This document shows, one piece after another, positions 34,628 through 39,378 of a DNA stretch of 39,378 bases; position 1 is the first letter of the stretch, and each line of letters opens with the position of its first letter. This DNA comes from Akkermansiaceae bacterium (GTDB lineage: Bacteria; Verrucomicrobiota; Verrucomicrobiia; Verrucomicrobiales; Akkermansiaceae). The notes beneath the pieces were generated by a model. It searched no databases and was not told the DNA's origin. It saw only the letters and a list, made by a program, of their open reading frames with translations. The stretch is taken from assembly GCA_903888515.1 (NCBI GenBank), contig CAISTY010000223.1, forward strand, positions 1 to 39,378, given 5' to 3'. A program made the translations under genes and the position numbers.

Positions 34628-36124
34628 TTATGGATCCTCGTTCAGCTTGCTGCGCCTGCGGCTGTAGGTGAAATAGATCACCAAACCGACGGCCATCCAG
34701 ATCAACAGGCGCCACCAGGTGTCTTTGGGCAGGAAGGCCATCATGAGGAGGCAGCTCAGGGCCCCCAGGGCGGGCACCAGCGGCACCCACGGGCAGCGGA
34801 ATTTGCGCGGCAGGTCGGGGTTGGTGTAGCGCAGGACGATCACCCCGATGCATACCAGCACGAAAGCTAACAGCGTGCCCACGCTGCACATTTCTCCGAA
34901 CGCATTCCCCGGCAGGAACGCCACCGCCAATCCCACCACCACGGCAAACAGTGCGTTGGATTTCCACGGCGTATGGCGCGTCGGATGGATGTCGGAAAAC
35001 AATTTGGGCAGCAGTCCGTCCTGGGACATGGTGATGAACACGCGGCTCTGACCCATCAGCAACACCATGATAACCGACGAAAAACCGCAAAGAATCGCAG
35101 GCACGATGAGTTGTTGCAACCAGTGGTATTGCGCGGGCAGGTTTTTCAGCGCGGTGGCCACCGGCGCGAGTTTGTCCACCACTCCGCGAAACTCGGTATA
35201 GTGGGCCAGGCCGGTGATGACCCACGAGAATAGGATATAGAGAATCGTGCAAATGAACAACGATCCCAGAATGCCGATGGGCAGGTCGCGTTGCGGGTTT
35301 TTCGCTTCCTGGGCGGCAGTCGATACGGCGTCGAAACCAATGTAGGCGAAGAAGATCAAGCCCGCGCCGGTCAGCACGCCCTGCCAGCCGAAATGATAGA
35401 TCGTGTGGCCATTGGCAAGCACTTCGGACACCCGCGCCGGTATCATCGGCGAGTGGTTGGCCGGGTTCATATAAGGCCAGCCGATACACACCACCAGCAG
35501 CACGATGGCGACTTTCACCGTGACCATCACGGCGTTGAACCGGGCGCTTTCATGGGTGCCGCGGATCAGCAGCAACGACATCAGCACCACAATCAGCGCC
35601 GCGGGCAGATTCGCAATGCCCTGAATCTGCGCGCCGTTGGCCAGAACTTCGTGGTCAAACGGGGAGAGCGCCCACTGGACCGGATAGTCAATGCCAATTT
35701 GGTGGCAGAATTTCATGAAATAGGCCGACCAACTCACCGCCACGGTGCCCGCGCCGATCGCGTATTCCATGACCAGGTCCCAGCCGATGATCCAGGCCAG
35801 CAGTTCTCCCATGGTGGCATAGGAATAGGAATACGCGCTGCCCGCAACCGGCACCGTGGAGGCGAACTCCGCATAACACAATCCGGCGAACGCACAGGCC
35901 AGTCCGCTGATCACGTAGGAAAACACCACCGCCGGCCCGGCATTGTCAGCCGCCACCTTGCCGGTCAGGGAAAAGAGCCCCGCGCCGATCACCACCCCAA
36001 TGCCTAGCAGGATCAGGTGCCAGGCATTGAGCGTGCGCTTCAACGAAGGAAGAACGACATCGCCTTCCCCGGTCTGCGCCTCGGTGATAATCGCCTCGAT
36101 GGCTTTTTTGCGGAATAGACTCAT
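34628..36124 (-). CDS. APC-superfamily amino-acid permease
   Basis: The 498-residue product has about 12-14 membrane segments and the APC signature in TM1 (LILLGIGVVIGAGLFSLTGK). SGLACAFAGLCYAEFASTVP and GSAYSYSYATMGELLAWIIG are typical of the cationic amino-acid transporter (CAT/YfnA-like) branch, as are FFAYIGFDAVSTAAQEAKNP in TM8 and the PWVPLVPALGALSCLLMM end. It imports amino acids with a cation gradient; the substrate cannot be told from sequence. ATG 36124 (MSLFRKKAIEAI) is chosen because the preceding residues are not family-like. The gene is divergent from the helicase across 116 bp. Confidence 0.9.
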   Translation of the reverse strand: MSLFRKKAIEAIITEAQTGEGDVVLPSLKRTLNAWHLILLGIGVVIGAGLFSLTGKVAADNAGPAVVFSYVISGLACAFAGLCYAEFASTVPVAGSAYSYSYATMGELLAWIIGWDLVMEYAIGAGTVAVSWSAYFMKFCHQIGIDYPVQWALSPFDHEVLANGAQIQGIANLPAALIVVLMSLLLIRGTHESARFNAVMVTVKVAIVLLVVCIGWPYMNPANHSPMIPARVSEVLANGHTIYHFGWQGVLTGAGLIFFAYIGFDAVSTAAQEAKNPQRDLPIGILGSLFICTILYILFSWVITGLAHYTEFRGVVDKLAPVATALKNLPAQYHWLQQLIVPAILCGFSSVIMVLLMGQSRVFITMSQDGLLPKLFSDIHPTRHTPWKSNALFAVVVGLAVAFLPGNAFGEMCSVGTLLAFVLVCIGVIVLRYTNPDLPRKFRCPWVPLVPALGALSCLLMMAFLPKDTWWRLLIWMAVGLVIYFTYSRRRSKLNEDP

Positions 36125-36240
36125 GGGACAAAAGAGGGTGAAAGTGGAATGATTGAAAACAAATGCCGCGCCATCCTTGCCACGGATCATGCGTTTGTCG
36201 AGTTGATCCCTGCGCAATCCGTGCCAAACTGGCCGCGCGC

Positions 36241-38286
36241 ATGGCCCGTCACTACACTCTGCATCGTCCGCTTCCCTCGTCCGCCTCCGGCATTGATTAT
36301 GAGACCGCGCTCAACGCGGAGCAGTATCAGGCGGTGTCGTCGCCGCCCGGGCGCGCGCTGGTCATCGCCGGCGCCGGATCGGGCAAAACCCGCACGCTGA
36401 CCTATCGCGTGGCGTGGTTGCTCGACCACGGAATCGATGCCCGTCAGGTGCTGCTGCTCACATTCACCAACAAGGCGGCCCGCGAAATGACCGAACGCGT
36501 CCGCAATCTCGTCCCGCATGACACCTCCGCCTTGTGGGCCGGGACATTCCACTCGATCGGCAGCCGCATTCTGCGCCGCCATGCGGAGGATCTCGGCTTC
36601 ACCCGCTCGTATTCCATCCTCGATCGCGACGATCAGAAATCAATGCTCAACAAGGTGATCACCGCTTGTGATATTGATACCCAACAGCGGCGGTTTCCCA
36701 AGGCCGATGTGCTGGCATCCATCTTCAGCCTGATAGAAAACACCGCATCATCGTTGGAAAAGGTGATCGCCTCGCGCTACGAGAATTTCTACGATTGGAC
36801 GGAAAAAATCGAGGAGGTTCGCTGCGCTTACATCGCCAGAAAACTGGCGACCAACTCGCTGGATTTCGACGACCTGCTGGTGATGACCGTGCGCTTGTTC
36901 GAGGAATTCCCCGACGTGCTGGATATCTATCAAAAACGCTTCCGCCACATCCTGGTGGACGAATATCAGGACACCAACTCCGTGCAGGGGCGCATGATCG
37001 ATCTGCTGGCGGGGCCATCCAACAGCCTGATGGTGGTGGGCGACGACGCGCAATCGATTTACTCGTGGCGGGGCGCTGACATGGCACTCATCCTGGGGTT
37101 TCCGCGGCGTTATCCGGGGACCAAGGTGTTCACCATCGAGACGAATTACCGCAGCGCGCCCGAAATCCTCGATCTGTCCAACGCGGCGATCCGTGCCAAC
37201 ACCGGCCGCTTCGAGAAAGACCTGCGTTCGTCGCGCGATGCCCATGGCGTGAAACCCGCACTGGTGGCCTTGCCCGATCCTAACAGCCAGGCGGCGTTTG
37301 TCGCCCAGCGCATCCAGGAGTTGAACGACAATGGAGTCCCACTGGACGAAATGGCGGTGCTCTATCGGGCGCATTTCCAGAGCATGGAAATCCAAATGGA
37401 GCTGACCGTGCGCGGGATCCCCTTTGCTATCACCAGCGGGCTGAGGTTCTTCGAACAGGCGCATGTCAAGGATGTGTCCGCGTTCATGAGGTTCGTCGTC
37501 AACCGCCGTGACGAAGTGAGCTTCCTGCGCATGGTCGGCCTGCTGCCGGGATGCGGCCCTGCATCCGCCGCCAAACTCTGGAACGATTGGCTCAAATCCG
37601 ATTGGTCCTCCCGCAACGAGTTGCCGGAAAAATGGTCGGATATCCTGCTGCCATTCAAAGTCCCCAAAAAATCCCTCAAGCATTGGGAGCAACTTTGTTA
37701 TACCCTCGATGAACTAACACCCGACGGGCAATTCGCCCGGCCACCCGCGATGATCTCCAGCATCCTCGAGGGCGTCTATGACGATTACCTGGAGGCGAGC
37801 TTCGATAATGCCGAAAGCCGTCGCAGCGACATCGAACGACTGGCTGAATTCGGCGGAAACTTCGACGACATCCTCGCGTTCCTCGAACAACTCTCGCTGA
37901 TGAGCAATACCGACGGCCAACCGACCGGCGAGCGCAACAACACGGATGATGCCAAGGTGACGCTTTCCTCCATCCACCAAGCTAAAGGCCTCGAATGGCA
38001 GGCGGTCTTCCTGATCTGGCTGGTGCATGGACAGTTCCCTAACGGCCGCGTGCTGGAGACCGAAAATGCCGGCCTGCTGGAAGAGGAACGCCGCTTGTTC
38101 TATGTGGCCCTCACCCGCGCCAAGGACGAGTTATACCTTACCTATCCAATGACCAACCCGAAATCCTATAGCGGCGATGTGATCTGCCGCCCATCAGCCT
38201 TCCTCGACGACTTCCCCCCCCAGTTGATAGAGGAGTGGGATGTCGGCGGCGACTTGGACGCTTGGAGCGAGGATGCTCCATTCTAA
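36241..38286 (+). CDS. UvrD/PcrA-like SF1A DNA helicase
   Basis: The 681-residue product has the complete SF1A set: Q-motif LNAEQYQAV (24-32), Walker A AGAGSGKT (43-50), motif Ia LLTFTNKAAREM (72-83), motif II ILVDEYQDTN, motif III VVGDDAQSIYSWRGAD, motif IV TNYRSAPEIL, motif V SSIHQAKGLEWQAVFL and motif VI EERRLFYVALTRAKDELYLT. It unwinds DNA 3'-5' using ATP in repair or in replication restart. It is slightly shorter than E. coli UvrD (720) and lacks the long C-terminal tail. Start ATG 36241 precedes the Q-motif at normal distance; the longer frame is rejected. The exact paralogue (UvrD, PcrA or Rep) is not resolved. Confidence 0.92.
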   Translation: MARHYTLHRPLPSSASGIDYETALNAEQYQAVSSPPGRALVIAGAGSGKTRTLTYRVAWLLDHGIDARQVLLLTFTNKAAREMTERVRNLVPHDTSALWAGTFHSIGSRILRRHAEDLGFTRSYSILDRDDQKSMLNKVITACDIDTQQRRFPKADVLASIFSLIENTASSLEKVIASRYENFYDWTEKIEEVRCAYIARKLATNSLDFDDLLVMTVRLFEEFPDVLDIYQKRFRHILVDEYQDTNSVQGRMIDLLAGPSNSLMVVGDDAQSIYSWRGADMALILGFPRRYPGTKVFTIETNYRSAPEILDLSNAAIRANTGRFEKDLRSSRDAHGVKPALVALPDPNSQAAFVAQRIQELNDNGVPLDEMAVLYRAHFQSMEIQMELTVRGIPFAITSGLRFFEQAHVKDVSAFMRFVVNRRDEVSFLRMVGLLPGCGPASAAKLWNDWLKSDWSSRNELPEKWSDILLPFKVPKKSLKHWEQLCYTLDELTPDGQFARPPAMISSILEGVYDDYLEASFDNAESRRSDIERLAEFGGNFDDILAFLEQLSLMSNTDGQPTGERNNTDDAKVTLSSIHQAKGLEWQAVFLIWLVHGQFPNGRVLETENAGLLEEERRLFYVALTRAKDELYLTYPMTNPKSYSGDVICRPSAFLDDFPPQLIEEWDVGGDLDAWSEDAPF

Positions 38287-38638
38287 CATAACAAGGTCAG
38301 CCATGCCCCATCCCCGGGATATCCTGACAACGCATGACACATGGTGGGTGCGGAAGTTTACCAAATAGAGGGGCGGTCTCCGAACCGCCCGGCCCATGAA
38401 GAGTGAATGCATCATCTTGACAGTGTCTGTCAGCATCTTTGCCGACGGTGCGGGTTGCCGGGTCGTTGGTCTTGCGGCAGCGAGGCGATGGGCTCTTTCC
38501 CAAGCGTGCCGTGCCGCTAGATGCGCAAGTCCGCCGTGCCGGCTTGCAACTGTTAGAAAGACACAATGGACAAAATCACGGGCTGCCCGGGTGATGGCAC
38601 CCTTGAGCTTTGGCGTGCACCGGCAGGAAAGGCACGAG
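38287..38638. other. Gap after the helicase with no supported gene
   Basis: Beyond a hairpin at 38371-38390, this 350-bp stretch shows only a short palindrome TGACAG-TGT-CTGTCA (38418-38432). Open frames on either strand have no family resemblance or leader, and I assign none of them. Confidence 0.4.
38371..38390 (+). terminator. Hairpin after the helicase gene
   Basis: GGGCGGT (38371-38377) and ACCGCCC (38384-38390) form a 7-bp GC-rich stem with a 6-nt loop, 85 bp after the helicase stop. No T-run follows, so it is a possible terminator or another dispersed palindrome. Confidence 0.4.
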
Positions 38639-38963
38639 CTACTTGATGCCGTATTGTGTGGCAAAGGCCGCGGCATCAGCCGGATTTTTTTTCGTCAAGT
38701 TGCGGTGGATGGCATGGAGCGTGGCATCCCGCTCGGTTTCATCAGGCAGGGTCATCGCCCACTGGGCGGCGACTTTGGCATCATAATGGGAAACAGTCTC
38801 CGCGTAGGCGCGGACGGAGATGTTTTTGACAGTGCCGACGGGAATACTGTCAAGCCAATTGGCGGCCGCCTGATAATCGGTGCGGGTCCAGTTGCTGAAT
38901 GCCTATCCAGATTCCCACAACAACCAATGCCACAACGGGCGGAAGCCAGCGGATGGATTTCAC
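38639..38963 (-). pseudogene. Internally deleted membrane-anchored protein gene
   Basis: A GTG at 38963 opens MKSIRWLPPVVALVVVGIWI, a single N-terminal membrane segment, but the frame loses sense near 38905. In a different frame from about 38893 to TAG 38639 the sequence encodes NWTRTDYQAAANWLDSIPVG, then VRAYAETVSHYDAKVAAQWA and a closing AAAFATQYGIK. This resembles the repeat-like C-terminus (x-W-L-x-x-x-P-x-G ... A-A-x-W-A) of membrane-anchored verrucomicrobial proteins I recall. A TAG precedes the C-terminal part in its own frame (about 38905). The simplest reading is loss of the middle of one gene plus a frame change. Family identity is from memory and tentative. Confidence 0.55.
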
Positions 38964-39109
38964 ATAATGAAGTGATGCGGTTGTTAGCGGCTTTCAATCG
39001 GCGTCATGCGCGCCACCCCGAAAAGAGGTTTACTGGCAGTGTGGGTCCGGCAGTTACATGAATGTTCACGCCGGCAGTCTTGACCGCCGGACGGAGGGAG
39101 GCGAATGAT

Positions 39110-39376
39110 CTATTTCGTTTTTGGCTTCGCCGCGTCCTTGGCTGCGGGTTTGGGCGCGTCCTTGGTTGCGGGTTTGGCCGGGTCTTTCTTGGCATCGTCC
39201 TTTTTGGCAGGTTTGCCGGATTTGATATTCTCGAGTGCTTTCACGGCTTCGGCACGTTGTTTGTCATCGAGTTTGCCGTTGATTTCCTTGACGAGTTTAT
39301 CGGCCTCCTTGTCACCGCGTTCCACGGCGAGGGTGGCGAGCGCCCATGCTTTGACGGGGTCGGACTTGGTGCCGAC
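39110..39376 (-). CDS. Sel1-like repeat protein, C-terminal end (partial)
   Basis: The frame is open to the window edge, so the N-terminus is missing. The visible 88 residues begin with VGTKSDPVKAWALATLAVER followed by GDKEADKLVKEI. This is the D-x-V-K-A-x-A-W-x-x-x-A-x-x-x-G-D spacing of a Sel1/TPR-type helix pair. A low-complexity Lys/Ala/Pro tail follows, with repeated DAPKPAAKDAAKPKTK-like units. Sel1-like proteins are adaptors; the basic tail may bind nucleic acid or cell wall. The internal ATG at 39325 is not the start, because the repeat extends upstream of it. Confidence 0.7.
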   Translation of the reverse strand, partial: VGTKSDPVKAWALATLAVERGDKEADKLVKEINGKLDDKQRAEAVKALENIKSGKPAKKDDAKKDPAKPATKDAPKPAAKDAAKPKTK

Positions 39377-39378
39377 GC

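Noticed and set aside
38396..39061. 221-codon plus-strand frame
   Set aside because: It runs opposite a recognisable decayed C-terminal module on the minus strand and has no leader or domain.
1..39378. Frequent GTTAG/CTAAC pentamers, often holding the rare TTA or CTA Leu codon
   Set aside because: A rough estimate from base composition predicts about as many as I noticed, so enrichment is not shown without a proper count.

Overview
The window is GC-rich, gene-dense bacterial chromosome. It most resembles a member of the Verrucomicrobiota, probably near Verrucomicrobiales/Akkermansiaceae. This rests on SLA1-homology-like (SHD1) secreted proteins, a lone HPr kinase, a large glutaminase/DUF5703 enzyme, C-rich leaders lacking Shine-Dalgarno sequences, and dispersed intergenic palindromes. 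The assignment is by protein style, not by a marker gene. I saw no rRNA, tRNA, CRISPR array or intact insertion sequence.

Region by region. 1-420: debris of an accessory or defence-type locus (N-terminal fragments of a DUF1016/YhcG-like and a RhuM-like protein). 0.5-5.4 kb: housekeeping and small unknown genes (DUF167, FHA membrane protein, two secreted or anchored unknowns, FmdB zinc ribbon, hprK). 5.4-8.1 kb: a two-gene unit of secreted proteins, an SHD1/peptidase-like protein and an internally duplicated retropepsin-like protein. 8.2-9.1 kb: an overlapping small-protein/nucleotidyltransferase pair that looks like a toxin-antitoxin module. 9.2-20.9 kb: a complete phosphate regulon in the order outer-membrane porin, pstS, pstC, pstA, pstB, pstB, phoU, phoB, then phoR. 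Two pstB copies are followed by inverted-repeat elements, PstC is about twice normal size, and a reversed AAA/DUF4143 ATPase gene bounded by 81-bp direct repeats splits phoB from phoR. 21-23.3 kb: an SH3/SmpA-like secreted protein and hemL. 23.3-27.7 kb: one very large secreted enzyme joining a glutaminase-A-like half to a DUF5703 glycosidase-like half. 27.7-29.7 kb: hflK-hflC. 30.1-34.3 kb: a 1388-residue secreted protein made almost wholly of about 165 Thr-x-Cys-Pro heptad repeats, the most unusual object here. 34.6-38.3 kb: an amino-acid permease and a UvrD/PcrA-like helicase. 38.6-39.4 kb: a decayed gene and the C-terminal end of a Sel1-like protein cut by the window edge.

How the genes work together. 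The porin, PstS, PstC/PstA and PstB form a continuous route for phosphate from outside the cell to the cytoplasm. PhoU, PhoB and PhoR are the expected sensory and control layer, and a palindromic cluster of TGTCAC/GTGACA half-sites sits just before the porin gene as a candidate operator. HflK/HflC would form a membrane SPFH complex. The Cys-rich protein is transcribed divergently from hflK across a 386-bp gap with an AT-rich core. Its function is unknown; the sequence suggests an exported, disulfide-rich or metal-binding fibre-like protein.
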